Shown: positions 29,760 through 45,200, counted from the stretch's first letter. The stretch: DNA of 64,000 bases from an uncultured Pelagibacteraceae bacterium (GCA_902557215.1 CACDZM010000003.1:62001-126000), one strand, 5' to 3'. Notes: a model not told the origin generated them from the sequence alone. Numbers and translations: made by a program.

Positions 29760-30417
29760 AACCGCTACCTCTTAAAGTTTGTAAAAATTTTGGATTTTTT
29801 GGATCTATTTCAATTTTTTTTCTCAAACGAGTTATAATTACATCCACTGATCTCTCTTTATCTAAATTTATAAGTTTACCTATATCAACCCTAGAGAATG
29901 TTTTACCAGGATTGTTTATCATTTTTTCTAAAATGATTTTTTCTGCAATATTTATTTTGAATTCCTCATTATTTTTAAGAATTATTAATTTATTTAGATC
30001 AATTTCAATATTTGAGAACTGAACTACTTTTTTTAAATTTTTATCTTTAGTTTTTTTTAGAATATTTTTGATGCGAAGCAAAAGTTCTCTAGGTTCAAAT
30101 GGTTTTGGTAAATAGTCATCTGCACCTATTTCTAATCCCTCAACTCTCTCGTCTGCAGTACCCTTTGCAGTTAGCAATATTATAGGTGTCAAAATTTTAT
30201 TCACATTATCTTTAATAAATTGAAGACCACTTTTACCCGGCATCATTATGTCTAAAATAATTATATCAAAATTAATTATTTCAATTTTTTCAGTTGCATC
30301 CTCAGCATTTTTTGCGGTTGTAACTAAAAAATTATTTTCATTTAAATATTTTTTCACTAGTGATCTTATACCCTCATCATCGTCTACTACTAATATATGT
30401 GCTAAAAATTCATCCAT
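29740..30417 (-). CDS. OmpR-family response regulator (PetR-like)
   Basis: 'HILVVDDDEGIRSLVKKYL', 'DIIILDIMMPGKSG', 'KPFEPRELLLRI', winged-helix C-terminus. Confidence 0.93.
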   Translation of the reverse strand: MDEFLAHILVVDDDEGIRSLVKKYLNENNFLVTTAKNAEDATEKIEIINFDIIILDIMMPGKSGLQFIKDNVNKILTPIILLTAKGTADERVEGLEIGADDYLPKPFEPRELLLRIKNILKKTKDKNLKKVVQFSNIEIDLNKLIILKNNEEFKINIAEKIILEKMINNPGKTFSRVDIGKLINLDKERSVDVIITRLRKKIEIDPKNPKFLQTLRGSGYVLWIE

Positions 30418-30847
30418 TTATAATTTTTTTCAGAACCTTATCAAAGTTTACGACCTCATCGGAACTTGAGTTTAATAAAGCGTTATAGATCCTTTTTTTT
30501 TGTGATTCGAAAATTTCAAGAAAAATCTTTTCTCCCTTTTCATTGAGATATACATGTTTGATCCTTGTGTCTTGTTCGTCTTTTTCGAATTTAATAATGC
30601 CAAGCTTTGTTAAATCTTTTAAAACTCTATTTAAGCTTTGTTTTGTTATTTTTAATTTTTTCAAAAGTTCGGAAATTGAGATACCCTCATATGTCGAAAT
30701 AAGGTGGATTACTTTGTGATGAGCAGTACCTATTGAATATTTATTTAGAATTTTTTTTGGGTCGGTGAAAGTGTCTCTATAAACTATAAAAAGTTTTTCA
30801 ATTAAATCTTTTAATTGCTCATCTTTAAGATAAAGTAAATCTTTCAT
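30410..30847 (-). CDS. MarR-family transcriptional regulator (PetP-like position)
   Basis: 'TKQSLNRVLKDLTKLGIIKFEKDEQDTRIKHVYLNEKGE'; overlaps the response regulator. Confidence 0.88.
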   Translation of the reverse strand: MKDLLYLKDEQLKDLIEKLFIVYRDTFTDPKKILNKYSIGTAHHKVIHLISTYEGISISELLKKLKITKQSLNRVLKDLTKLGIIKFEKDEQDTRIKHVYLNEKGEKIFLEIFESQKKRIYNALLNSSSDEVVNFDKVLKKIING

Positions 30848-30862
30848 AATAGGTAAGTTATA

Positions 30863-30891
30863 TTGACATATTAAAGATACAAAGATATTTT
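30863..30891 (+). promoter_or_regulatory. Predicted sigma70 promoter of ilvE
   Basis: TTGACA (30863-30868), 17-nt spacer, TATTTT (30886-30891), 29 nt upstream of the ATG. Confidence 0.6.
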
Positions 30892-30920
30892 TTTGAATAA
30901 TTAAAAAAAAATTTTCTAAT

Positions 30921-31802
30921 ATGATACCTTACGATAAAAGAAATGGTAAAATATGGTACAACAACGACCTTGTAGATTGGTCAGATGTCAAAGTTCACGT
31001 CTTAAGTCATGGTTTACACTATGCAAGCTGTGTATTTGAAGGCGAAAGAGTTTATGATGGTTCAATATTTAAATTAGAGGAACATACTTCAAGATTTTTT
31101 TACTCAGCAAAAAGAATGGGTTTTGAGATTCCTTATACTGAGAGAGAGATAAATGAAGCCTCAAAAAAAATTATAACTGTTCAGAATGTAAAAAATGGTT
31201 ACGTCAGACCTGTTGCTTGGCGAGGAAGTGAAATGATGGCCATATCTGCACAGCAGACAAAGATTCATGTCGCTATCGCAACATGGGAATGGGGTTCTTA
31301 TTTTGATCCAAAATTAAAAATCGAGGGCATAAAATTAAACATTTCAAATTGGCGAAGGCCTGCTCCTAATACAATTCCTTGGGATACCAAAGCATCTGGT
31401 CTTTATATGATTTGTACTTTGTCAAAACATGAAGCGGAAAAAGAGGGTTACACAGATTCTTTGATGTTAGACCATGAGGGAAATATTGCTGAAGCAACAG
31501 GTGCTAATGTTTTTTTTAAAGACAAAAATGGTGAATTGCATACACCAATACCTGACTCATTTTTAGATGGTATTACTCGAAGAACAGTAATTGGGATAGC
31601 AAAATCAAAAAATATAAAAGTTCATGAAAGAAAAATAATTCCTTCAGAGTTAAAAGATTTTGTTGGTTGCTTTCTAACGGGCACTGCTGCTGAAGTTACT
31701 CCAGTTTCTTGTATAGCAAATAATCAATTTAAAGTTTGTGAAATGATTATAGACTTAAACGAGAGTTATCAGCTGGTTGTTAGAAAAAAAAAGGCGGCTT
31801 AA
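30921..31802 (+). CDS. ilvE: Branched-chain amino acid aminotransferase
   Basis: 'VHVLSHGLHYASCVFEGERVY', 'YVRPVAWRGSEMM', 'EATGANVFF', 'LTGTAAEVTPV'. Confidence 0.95.
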   Translation: MIPYDKRNGKIWYNNDLVDWSDVKVHVLSHGLHYASCVFEGERVYDGSIFKLEEHTSRFFYSAKRMGFEIPYTEREINEASKKIITVQNVKNGYVRPVAWRGSEMMAISAQQTKIHVAIATWEWGSYFDPKLKIEGIKLNISNWRRPAPNTIPWDTKASGLYMICTLSKHEAEKEGYTDSLMLDHEGNIAEATGANVFFKDKNGELHTPIPDSFLDGITRRTVIGIAKSKNIKVHERKIIPSELKDFVGCFLTGTAAEVTPVSCIANNQFKVCEMIIDLNESYQLVVRKKKAA

Positions 31803-32383
31803 TCTTTATTATCCTCAGAAATAGCATGGTCGATACCTTTTCGCATGTAATCATAGCCAGTAAAAAGTGTTAATGCTGCAGAAAGCCATAAAAGAATTAT
31901 ACCAATGGTCTGAGCATTATAATCTTGAAAATTAATTATTTTGTTTCCAGTTTCACCTGAAAGCAAAAGTGCAATAGAAACCATTTGCAAAACTGTTTTC
32001 AATTTAGCTAAACTGGAGACTGGAAGTTTAATTTCCCCTTTAGCCAAGAACTCTCTAAGACCAGAAATTAAAATTTCACGTGTAAGAATTATTATTGCAG
32101 CAATTACCTCGTAATTCCGAATAGTGCCATCCATAACTAATAATATAAGAGCAGCTGCAACAATAATTTTGTCAGCTATTGGATCTAGTAATTCTCCAAG
32201 TTTTGACTCTTCACCAAGAAATCTTGCTAGCATGCCATCTAGAAAATCTGTAAAAGAGGCAACAATAAATAATATTAATGCAGTAAGGTCTCCATAAAAA
32301 CCAGGAAGATAAAAAGCTAAAACAAAAAATGGCACAATTAAAATTCTGCCTACAGTTAATATATTTGGTATTTTTCTGAGCAT
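31799..32383 (-). CDS. pgsA: CDP-diacylglycerol-glycerol-3-phosphate 3-phosphatidyltransferase
   Basis: 'IPNILTVGRILIVPFFVLAFY', CDP-alcohol motif 'DFLDGMLARFLGEESKLGELLDPIADKI'. Confidence 0.95.
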   Translation of the reverse strand: MLRKIPNILTVGRILIVPFFVLAFYLPGFYGDLTALILFIVASFTDFLDGMLARFLGEESKLGELLDPIADKIIVAAALILLVMDGTIRNYEVIAAIIILTREILISGLREFLAKGEIKLPVSSLAKLKTVLQMVSIALLLSGETGNKIINFQDYNAQTIGIILLWLSAALTLFTGYDYMRKGIDHAISEDNKD

Positions 32384-32391
32384 ATTTATTT

Positions 32392-34257
32392 TTATTCGTG
32401 AAAGAAATTATATATCTTTTTCGCAACTTTTGCTTCAACCCCTTCGACAGATTTTATTTCATCAAGACTTGCAGATTCTACTGCTCTAGCAGAGCCAAAG
32501 TGGTTTAATAAAGCTCTTTTTCGAATAGAACCGATACCTTCTATTTGATCTAGAAGTGATTTACTTAACCCTTTTTTTCTTTTAGCTCTATGAGCACTGA
32601 TCGCGAACCGATGAGACTCATCCCTTACTCTCTGAAGAAAAAAAAGAGTAGGGTCATTTTTGGCAAATTTAAACTCTTTACCATTATGAAAAAAGGTTTC
32701 GTTACCACTGTTTCTAAGTTTCCCTTTTGCTATTGCAACTATTGGTAAGTCATGAAGGCCTAGTTCATTTAGAGCTTCTCTTGCAACTGAGTACTGGCCT
32801 TTTCCACCATCAATCAGAACTAGATCGGGAAAAGTTAGGTAGTTGTCTTTCTCTTGTATAGCTCTTTTAAATCTTCGATTTAGCACCTCCCGCATCATAC
32901 CATAGTCATCTTGTTCATTCTTTTGGATCTTAATGTTAAATTTTCTATATCTTTTTTTAATAAATCCTTCATCTCCATAAGCGATTAACGCACCAACACT
33001 ATTTGTTCCTTGGATATGACTATTATCATAAACCTCAATCAAATTAATATTTGTTTCTAAATTAAATTTATTTGCTACTGCATCAAATAATTCTCTATTA
33101 TTTTGGCTTTCGTAAAGTTTTCTAGTTAGGCTATCTTTTGCATTTTTAATTGCCTGATTAATTACTTTTAATTTTGATCCTTTTTTTGCAATGGATATGT
33201 TGATTTGTTTCTCTTCCTTTTGAGATAGAGTTTTTTCAATTAAAATTTTTTCTTTAATTTCTTCAGATAATATAATTGATGAAGGAACACTTTTATTTTC
33301 ATAAAATTGAGAAACAAAAGAATTTAATATGTCACTTAATTTTTCGTCAGGATCATGCTTTGGAAAAAAAGCTTGATTCCCCCAATTTTGTTTTGATCTA
33401 TAAAAAAAAACCTGAATGCAAGTTTTACCAGACTCTTTATAGCCAGCGATTACATCGGCTTCAATTAAATTTGCCTCATTAATTCTTTGTGACGATTGAA
33501 TAATATTTAAGGATTTTATTCTATCTCTTAAAATTACTGCTTTTTCAAAATCTAAATCCTCACTAGCCTTTTCCATTTGATTTGAGAGACTTTTCTGTAT
33601 TTTTCTTGATTTACCAGAAACAAATTCGATAGCATCATCTACAGTTTTTTTATATTCATCATCATTTATGTATCCGACACAAGGTCCAGAGCATCTTTTA
33701 ATCTGATAAAGGATACAAGGACGTTGTCTGTTTTTAAAGACAGTATCATCACAAACTCTTAAGTGGAAAATTTTCTGAATCATTTTTATTGTCCAATTAG
33801 CTGAGCCTGCTGATGCGAAAGGACCAAAATAAAAACCTTCTTTTGTTTTTTTTCCTCTATGTCTTTTTATTTGTGGCCATTTATCTTTGTTACCAATAAA
33901 AATAAACGGAAAAGACTTATCATCCCTTAAAAGAATATTAAATTTTGGTTTATGTTTTTTGATTAAATTCGCTTCAAGAAGTAAAGCCTCACTTTCATTT
34001 GATGTGGTTGTTATCTCAAGCCTTCTTGTTTGAGATAACATTCTTTCAGTTCTTATAATATGATTTTTTTCAGCTACATAACTTTTTAGTCTGTTAGGCA
34101 AATTTTTTGCTTTACCCACATAAAGGATATCTCCTTTTTCATTAAGCATACGATAAACACCAGGAAGTTTAGGAATTAGAGGCAGTTCTTTTTTTATTAC
34201 CTCTTTGCCAATTTCAGAACTTATCATGACTTCGTTTTTTTGTAATTTGGATACCAA
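32392..34257 (-). CDS. uvrC: UvrABC system protein C (start possibly 34227)
   Basis: GIY-YIG '[26 protein letters not shown]', 'YNDDEYKK', UVR motif, '[11 protein letters not shown]', HhH C-terminus. Confidence 0.97.
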   Translation of the reverse strand: MVSKLQKNEVMISSEIGKEVIKKELPLIPKLPGVYRMLNEKGDILYVGKAKNLPNRLKSYVAEKNHIIRTERMLSQTRRLEITTTSNESEALLLEANLIKKHKPKFNILLRDDKSFPFIFIGNKDKWPQIKRHRGKKTKEGFYFGPFASAGSANWTIKMIQKIFHLRVCDDTVFKNRQRPCILYQIKRCSGPCVGYINDDEYKKTVDDAIEFVSGKSRKIQKSLSNQMEKASEDLDFEKAVILRDRIKSLNIIQSSQRINEANLIEADVIAGYKESGKTCIQVFFYRSKQNWGNQAFFPKHDPDEKLSDILNSFVSQFYENKSVPSSIILSEEIKEKILIEKTLSQKEEKQINISIAKKGSKLKVINQAIKNAKDSLTRKLYESQNNRELFDAVANKFNLETNINLIEVYDNSHIQGTNSVGALIAYGDEGFIKKRYRKFNIKIQKNEQDDYGMMREVLNRRFKRAIQEKDNYLTFPDLVLIDGGKGQYSVAREALNELGLHDLPIVAIAKGKLRNSGNETFFHNGKEFKFAKNDPTLFFLQRVRDESHRFAISAHRAKRKKGLSKSLLDQIEGIGSIRKRALLNHFGSARAVESASLDEIKSVEGVEAKVAKKIYNFFHE

Positions 34258-34639
34258 CAGATGAACATTGTTTCAGAATTTCTAATTTTTCAATTTTAAG
34301 CATTATTTTACCTATTCTCTTATCTTTGAAAAGTTCATCAAAAACAGCCTCGGCCAAAGTTTCTAAGAAATTATAATGTTTCTTTTTAATTAGTTTTTTA
34401 ATTAATTTTACAATAGTTGCATAATTTACAATTGATTTAAGGTCTTTATCGTTTGAAGGTTTTTTATCTTGATAATCAATTTCCAAACTAAATTTTACTT
34501 TTTGAGTTTTCTCTTTTTCAAAATCATAATAACCAAGTTTCAAATCTAGAATAAGTTCATTAATGAGAATTTTTTTCTCATAATTAAATAAGCTTTTGTT
34601 TTCATCTATTTTTACAACTTTGAGATTATTTTTTTTCAT
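34214..34639 (-). CDS. folB: Dihydroneopterin aldolase-like
   Basis: '[28 protein letters not shown]', '[29 protein letters not shown]'. Confidence 0.85.
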   Translation of the reverse strand: MKKNNLKVVKIDENKSLFNYEKKILINELILDLKLGYYDFEKEKTQKVKFSLEIDYQDKKPSNDKDLKSIVNYATIVKLIKKLIKKKHYNFLETLAEAVFDELFKDKRIGKIMLKIEKLEILKQCSSVGIQITKKRSHDKF

Positions 34640-35372
34640 TCCTTTCCTTTAATTATATCAGGTGTTTGCCAATTTAAGCTTTGACCACTATCTATTGCTA
34701 AAATTTGACCTGTAATAGAGCTGTTTTTAATAAAAAAGTCAACTGCATTACAAATCTCATTAACATCAACTTGCTTTTTTAGTGGTGTAGCTAAATATTG
34801 ACTTTTAAAATGTTTTTCCGATTGTCTTTTATTTTTAATTGTTGGTCCTGGAGCTATTCCATTAACTCTTATAAATGGTGACAAACTCATCGCGCTTGTT
34901 TTGGTTAAAGTATAAAGGCCTGTTTTACTTAATGTGTATGAGAAGAAATATGGAGTAAGCTTAAATACTCTTTGATCAATTATATTGATAATATTGTTAT
35001 TTTTGCCTTTAATATTCTTTGAAAACTCTTTTGATAAAAGAGCAGGGGCTTTAAGATTTGTAGAAATATGATTGTCCCAGCTCTTAGAGGTAAAATTTTC
35101 TAATTTATCATTTTCAAATAATGAGGCATTATTTATTAGACAGTCAAAAAATTTCATTTTTAATTTTGAGAATTTAATAATTTTAATGATATCTTTTTCC
35201 TTACTAAGATCCCCCTTAATTAAATAAATTTTTGTTCCAAAATTTTGAAGTTTTTTTTTTAGATTTTCAGCTTTTGACTTAGATTTATGATATTGAATTA
35301 CAATTTGCTTACTTGGCCCTGACAATTTTTCTGCTATTGCAGCACCCATTCTCGTAGCTCCACCTGTAATTA

Positions 35373-35391
<19 letters not shown>
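34636..35391 (-). CDS. Short-chain dehydrogenase (FolM/pteridine reductase-like)
   Basis: '[17 protein letters not shown]', '[14 protein letters not shown]', '[35 protein letters not shown]'. Confidence 0.85.
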
Positions 35392-38773
<3,382 letters not shown>

Positions 38774-39721
38774 TTATTTTTGATTTAGAATCTTTTTTGC
38801 AGGAATAGTTTTTTTAATCCAAGATTTTGGAATAGAATTAATACCCTTTAGGGAAGCAAAGTATGCTCCAACAAAATTTGCTCTAGAGCAATTACAACCT
38901 CCGCCCTTGATAGTTTTTAAAATCGCATCTTTATAATTTTTTGAATTTATAATTGTATAAATTGAGCTATTAAAAGTTCCTGGATAACTGCAAGCCATTC
39001 CTAGTTTTTTAATTGTTTTAGGATAAAATTTCGATTTGAATTTTTTGATCCTTTTTATGTCTTTGATAATTTCTTTAAACAAAAAATTTCCACTAAATTT
39101 TTTTACAAATTTATTAATAGGATCTTTGTTTCCCTTTAAAGCAAAATCAATTAGATAAAATTTTGCGATCGCATACTTTAAGCTGATTTTTGAAACAGTA
39201 ACAATTTTTATGATCTTTTCTAAGCTTTTAAAATCATGGCCGTAAAGAAAAAAAGGCAGCGTTGCACAAAAACCATCTGACTCATTGACTTTCATTCCAC
39301 CAGAAATTTTTTTTTTTGATTTAATATTGTTTACAGTTTCTATTATATTTTGGTGTATCCATGGTCCTCTTATTAAGCCACGCCAATCTTTAACTTTTTT
39401 ATACTTTGACCTTATAGCTAAATTTTTCCAATACTTACTTCCGGGACCAAAATTTTTAAGAATATTCTTTTTAAAATTTTTCTCTAAATTTTCATCTCCA
39501 TCAACTAATGTTTTAAACATCACTTGGCCAATGTCGTTGTAACCAGAAACTTTTCCGGTTTTAATATTATAGAAAGGGCTTTTATTTTTTTCTAAAAAAG
39601 TAAAGTCTTTTTTGCCTTTAATATATTCAAGCAATTTTTTTTGATTATATACCCAATGCAATGGTCTTGCTGCCGCATCTGCTACTGTAGCCCCTAAGAA
39701 TACATGGAGATTATTTTTCAC
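38774..39721 (-). CDS. ADP-ribosylglycohydrolase / crystallin J1-fold protein (divergent)
   Basis: 'FLGATVADAAARPLHWVYN', 'SGYNDIGQVM', 'GGGCNCSRANFVGAYFASLKGINSIPKSW'. Confidence 0.75.
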   Translation of the reverse strand: MKNNLHVFLGATVADAAARPLHWVYNQKKLLEYIKGKKDFTFLEKNKSPFYNIKTGKVSGYNDIGQVMFKTLVDGDENLEKNFKKNILKNFGPGSKYWKNLAIRSKYKKVKDWRGLIRGPWIHQNIIETVNNIKSKKKISGGMKVNESDGFCATLPFFLYGHDFKSLEKIIKIVTVSKISLKYAIAKFYLIDFALKGNKDPINKFVKKFSGNFLFKEIIKDIKRIKKFKSKFYPKTIKKLGMACSYPGTFNSSIYTIINSKNYKDAILKTIKGGGCNCSRANFVGAYFASLKGINSIPKSWIKKTIPAKKILNQK

Positions 39722-39722
39722 T

Positions 39723-40667
39723 TTAATGAGATAAAAACTTCTCAGCCTCTAGCGCTGCCATACACCCCATACCAGCAGCGGTAACTGCTTGCCTAAATGT
39801 TTTATCTTTTACATCTCCAGCCGCATAAACACCTGGTATATTGGTTTCTGTAGAGTCTGGTTTTGTTATTAAATAACCTTCTTTGTCCATATTAAGTTGA
39901 TCTTTAAATAACTGAGTTGCAGGGTCATGACCAATAGCAATGAATACACCATCTAATTTTATTTCATCAATTTTATTTGTTTTTACATTTTTAACTTTGA
40001 TGCCCTTAACGTTTTTCGGATCTTTGTCTCCAATTACATCCTCAACGACAGTATCCCAGATAATTTCAATTTTTTTATTTTCCATAAGTTTTTTTTGAAG
40101 CATTTTTTCAGCTCTTAAACTATCTCTTCTATGAATTAATTTTACTTTCGATGCAAATTTAGTAAGAAACATTGCTTCTTCAACAGCAGCATTACCCCCA
40201 CCTACAACAGCAACTTCTTTATCTTTGAAGAAAAAACCATCACATGTTGCACACGCTGAAACACCAAATCCTCTAAAATCTTGTTCAGATTTAATATTTA
40301 ACCATCTAGCCTGGGCTCCTGTAGAAATAATTATACTATCAGCAGTATATTTTTGACCAGTGTCACCGACAGCTTCAAAAGGTGATGTTTTTAAATTTAC
40401 TGAACTTATGTGATCTTGAATCATTTCTGTTCCAACTGCTTTTGCCTGTTCTTTCATTTGATCCATAAGCCACGGACCTTGAATCACATCAGCAAATCCA
40501 GGAAAATTTTCAACATCCGTTGTTGTGGTCAATTGACCTCCAGGCTCCGATCCATAAACTAAAATTGGATTTAACATTGCTCTAGCGGCATAAACTGCAG
40601 CTGTATATCCAGCAGGACCGGATCCAATTATTAACACTTTTGTGTGTTTAGTTGGATTTTGATTCAT
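39723..40667 (-). CDS. trxB: Thioredoxin reductase
   Basis: 'VLIIGSGPAGYTAAVYAARA', 'CATCDGFFFKDKEVAVVGGGNAAVEEA', 'GVYAAGDVKDKTFRQAVTAAGMG'. Confidence 0.97.
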   Translation of the reverse strand: MNQNPTKHTKVLIIGSGPAGYTAAVYAARAMLNPILVYGSEPGGQLTTTTDVENFPGFADVIQGPWLMDQMKEQAKAVGTEMIQDHISSVNLKTSPFEAVGDTGQKYTADSIIISTGAQARWLNIKSEQDFRGFGVSACATCDGFFFKDKEVAVVGGGNAAVEEAMFLTKFASKVKLIHRRDSLRAEKMLQKKLMENKKIEIIWDTVVEDVIGDKDPKNVKGIKVKNVKTNKIDEIKLDGVFIAIGHDPATQLFKDQLNMDKEGYLITKPDSTETNIPGVYAAGDVKDKTFRQAVTAAGMGCMAALEAEKFLSH

Positions 40668-40688
40668 ATGAGAGCTATATAGTGATTA

Positions 40689-41639
40689 ATGACTAAATTA
40701 AAAGGTTTATTATTGACCGAGGGAATGCATGGCATGATTAGCCAAGTCGAAGGGCTTGCGAAAGCTCTCAATCTTGAATTTATACACGAGAAAATTGAGC
40801 TAAACAGTTTTTGGAAAATGATTCCTCCAAAATTAACCCCTGTAAAAAATTTTGTTTTTAAAAATGATATTTCAAAGAAATTTAATATAGTAATTTCATG
40901 TGGAAGAAAAAGTGTAATTCCATCAATTTTTTTAAAAAATAAATTTGGAAATAAAATAATGAATATTCATATTCAGAATCCAAAAGTATCATTAAATAAT
41001 TTTGATTATGTCGTAGCACCAGAGCATGATGGTCTTGAGGGTATAAATGTTTTAAAAAGTAAAGGTGCAATTCATTATCTTACTGAAGCAGAATTATTAG
41101 AAAATACTAATTATCTTAAACCCAGAATTAAAAAAAAAAAAGTTATAGTTTTTATTGCTGGAGGTCCTAATAAATATTACGATTTTAACGATGAAATAAT
41201 TGAAAAAATTTTTATTAAAACTAAAAAAAATTTTATCAACCAGGGTTATCAACTTATTTTTATACCTTCAATGAGAACACCAAGAGGAACAGTAGATAAT
41301 GCACAAGACTTTTTTGATGATGATCAGATTATAATTTCAGATATTGATAAAAAAGCTTATTTGTCAGCACTAAGTTTAGCTGATCATATTATTGTAACAT
41401 GTGACTCCACTTCCATGATTTCAGAGGCAGCAATGACAGGAAAACCTATATATGTTGCTCAAATGCCAACTATAAAAAAAAATATACGTTTTCAAAAATT
41501 TTTTGAGCTTTTTAAATCATTAGATATAATTAAAAACCTAGAGGACAAGGTAGAAGAGTGGAATTATAAAAAACTTAATGAAACGCATAGAATATCGGGA
41601 TATATAGAGAAACAATTTAAAGATTATGACTTTTCTTAA
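40689..41639 (+). CDS. ELM1/DUF1022 (mitochondrial fission ELM1-like) protein
   Basis: 'EGMHGMISQVEGLAKAL', 'GGPNKYYDF', 'SLADHIIVTCDSTSMISEAAMTGKPIYVA'. Confidence 0.82.
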   Translation: MTKLKGLLLTEGMHGMISQVEGLAKALNLEFIHEKIELNSFWKMIPPKLTPVKNFVFKNDISKKFNIVISCGRKSVIPSIFLKNKFGNKIMNIHIQNPKVSLNNFDYVVAPEHDGLEGINVLKSKGAIHYLTEAELLENTNYLKPRIKKKKVIVFIAGGPNKYYDFNDEIIEKIFIKTKKNFINQGYQLIFIPSMRTPRGTVDNAQDFFDDDQIIISDIDKKAYLSALSLADHIIVTCDSTSMISEAAMTGKPIYVAQMPTIKKNIRFQKFFELFKSLDIIKNLEDKVEEWNYKKLNETHRISGYIEKQFKDYDFS

Positions 41640-42288
41640 TTCTATATTAAAAAATTCAAAAAAGTATGAATTTCCATTCAATCACTGGGAATACAACAAC
41701 GCTTTAAGCGAAGAGGCAATTAAGGAAATTGAAGGCGCAGATATTCCTGATGTAAGCAAGCATAACCTTAATTACGATGGTACAAGGGCAATAGATGGTG
41801 GTGCTGCAGAATTTAGGGAAGGTATAGCTTCGGGCGGTAAGGCAATAAAATTTAGATGTTTTGTTACAAAAGAAAATGCATCACATTTTCCAAATTTAGT
41901 AAAATTCATTAATGAACTTCAATCTAAAGAAACATGTGAAACTATATCAAAAATGATTGACAAAGATTTATCTGGTTCATATGTAAGACTTGAAGTTATA
42001 TGTGATCGTGAAGGTTTTTGGTTAAAGCCACATTGTGATATTAAGGAAAAATTAATGTCAGGACTTATTTTTGTGAACAATGCAAATGAGTCAGAGGATT
42101 TAGGGACTGATTTTTACAATGAAAAACTAGAAAAAGTTAAGACCGTTCCATACAAGCATAATTACGGTTACTTATTTACAAGCGGTCCAAATACATGGCA
42201 CGGTATGGAAAAGAAAAAAATTATTAAAGAAAGAAGATGTATTCAAGTTAACTATGTCACATTTAAGACTGATTGGAAAGTTGACTAA
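41626..42288 (+). CDS. 2OG-Fe(II) oxygenase-like protein
   Basis: '[23 protein letters not shown]...GTDFY' and '[23 protein letters not shown]' (HxD...H). Confidence 0.72.
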   Translation: MTFLNSILKNSKKYEFPFNHWEYNNALSEEAIKEIEGADIPDVSKHNLNYDGTRAIDGGAAEFREGIASGGKAIKFRCFVTKENASHFPNLVKFINELQSKETCETISKMIDKDLSGSYVRLEVICDREGFWLKPHCDIKEKLMSGLIFVNNANESEDLGTDFYNEKLEKVKTVPYKHNYGYLFTSGPNTWHGMEKKKIIKERRCIQVNYVTFKTDWKVD

Positions 42289-45200
42289 ACGTTTTGCAGC
42301 GATGTAACTTCTAATTTTTTTGTTTTAAGGGATTTAATACCCTCAATACACGCTAGGGCAGTTGACATATTTGTGCAGTAAGGCACTTTATTTTTAAGTG
42401 TCGCTCTTCTTAAAGCAATGGCATCATTTAATCTGTGCTCTGTATTGCCGCCACCAGTATTAATAACTAAGGCTATTTTTTTTGAGTCTAGAATATCAAC
42501 TATGTGAGGTGATCCGCTACTTACTTTATTTATAATTTCACACTTCATGCCATGTTTTTGGATATATTCAGCAGTTCCTTTTGTTGCAGATAAAGCAAAT
42601 TCTAGCTTAATAAGCTCTTTTGCAAGTACAATACCCTCATCTTTGTGAGAATTTTTTAATGACAAAAAAGCTAGTCCTTTAGTAGGCAATGAATTAGAGG
42701 ATGCTATTTGGCTTTTTGCATATGCCATTCCAAAATTTTTGTCAAATCCCATTACTTCTCCAGTTGATTTCATTTCTGGACCTAATAATAAGTCACTTTT
42801 AGGAAATTTATTAAACGGAAAAACTGCCTCCTTTACTGCAAACATACCTTTAGATCTATCTTTCAAATTAAATTTTGAGAGTTTCTCACCAGCCATAACT
42901 CTCGAGGCTATTTTTGCTAACGGTAGTCCTTTTGCTTTTGATACAAAAGGAACTGTACGGCTTGCTCTTGGGTTCACTTCAATTACAAAAATTTCATCTT
43001 TTTTAATTGCAAATTGAACATTCATGAAACCTTTCACTTTTAAAGCTAGAGCTAAACTTTTTGTTTGTCTTTCTATTTCTTTGATTAAAAAGGGTTTGAT
43101 GGAAATAGGAGGCAGGCTACAAGCAGAGTCCCCAGAATGAATTCCTGCTTCCTCGATATGTTGCATGATCCCCGCAACATGTACTTGTTTACCATCGGAT
43201 ATAGCATCCACATCAACTTCCATTGCATGATCTATGAATTTATCAATAAGAATTGGGTTTTTTTCAGCAGCTTTAAAAGCCTCCTCCACAAAATTTTTCA
43301 ACTGACTTTTCTCGTAAACAATTTCCATCGCTCTTCCTCCCAGAACATAAGAAGGTCTTACCATTAAAGGTAATCCTATTTTCTCAGATATTTCAATTGC
43401 TTGTTTAAAAGTTTTAGCAATTCCGCTTTTAGCCTGGTTTAAATTTAATTTTTCTAATAGGTTTCTGAATCTGTCTCTATCTTCTGCTAGATCAATAGAT
43501 GAGTATTGAGTTCCTAAAATAGGAAGGTTATTATCATATAAAAATTTGGCTAATTTGATCGGAGTTTGACCACCAAACTGAGTGATGATACCAACTAAAT
43601 TACCTTTATCTTTTTCCCTGTTAATAATATTAAAAACATATTCCTCTTTTAAAGGTTCAAAATATAATCTATCACTAGTGTCATAATCTGTTGAGACTGT
43701 TTCAGGATTACAGTTTATCATAACAGTCTCAAAACCTACTGATTTTAGTGCGAAACTAGCCTGACAACAACAATAATCAAATTCTATTCCTTGTCCTATT
43801 CTGTTAGGCCCTCCTCCTAAAATAATAATCTTTTTTTTAGCAGACGGATCAGCTTCACACTCTGAATTTATTGAGAAATTTCTCTGATATGTTGAGTACA
43901 TATATGGTGTAAAAGATTTAAATTCTGCTGCACATGTATCAACTTTTTTGAATACTGGTAGAATTTTAAGTGCAGTTCTTTTTTTTCTCACGATATTTTC
44001 AGATAAATTTGAAAGCTCAGAAAGTTTTTTATCTGAAAAACCCATTGATTTAATTTGATTAAAATCATTAAAATTTTTAGGTAATCCATTATTCTTAATC
44101 TTAATTTCATTATCTATTATTTCTTTAATTTGGTTTAAGAACCACGGATCAATTTTTGACAAATTATTGATTTTTTTTAGTTTTATTTTTTTTCTTATTG
44201 CTTCAGCAATAAGCAAGATCTTATTAGGAATATTATCTTTGAGTTTTTTTTCAATTTGTTTTTTGTTTAAATTAAATATCCTGTCTAATCCTGAAAAACC
44301 AGTTTCAAGAGATACTAATGCTTTTTGAAGAGACTCTTTAAAATTTCTTCCAATAGCCATTGCTTCCCCAACAGATTTCATTGACGTGCCTAGAACTTCA
44401 GGAGAAGTCGAAAATTTTTCAAAAGTAAATCTTGGAATTTTTGTTACAACATAATCTATGGTTGGCTCAAATGATGCTGGAGTAATTTTGGTAATTTCAT
44501 TTTTTAATTCATCTAATGTATAACCAACAGCGAGTTTTGCAGCAACTTTTGCAATAGGAAACCCAGTTGCTTTTGATGCAAGAGCAGATGATCTTGATAC
44601 TCTGGGATTCATCTCGATTATAACCATTCGTCCATTTTTAGGATTAATTGCAAATTGAACATTTGAACCACCTGTTTCAACTCCAATTTTTCTTAAACAT
44701 GCAATAGAAGCATTTCGCATTACTTGATATTCCTTATCAGTTAATGTGAGCGCAGGAGCAACTGTCACTGAGTCTCCAGTATGTATTCCCATTGGGTCCA
44801 CATTTTCTATTGAACAAATAATTATACAATTATCTTTTTTATCTCTTACGACTTCCATTTCAAATTCTTTCCAGCCCTCTAAACATTCTTCTACAAGAAC
44901 TTGGTTCACAGGAGACTCATGCAAACCGTTTTTGATAATTTTAAAGTAGTCCTTTTTATTTTTTGCTATTCCCCCTCCCAAACCTCCAAGTGTAAAAGCC
45001 GGTCTAATTATTGTAGGTAAACCTATTTTCTTTAAAACTTTTGACGCTTGTTTTATATTGTTTACAATTTCAGATTTAGGAAGATCTAAACCAATATTAA
45101 TCATATTTTTCCTAAACCTCTTTCTATCTTCTGCATTTGCAATAGCATTTGAATTTGCACCAATTAATTCAATTTTATGTTTTTTTAAAATTCCTTTTTT

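Noticed and set aside
42739-43367. Plus-strand ORFs 92 aa and 76 aa within carB
   Set aside because: Antisense to conserved carB; no independent support.
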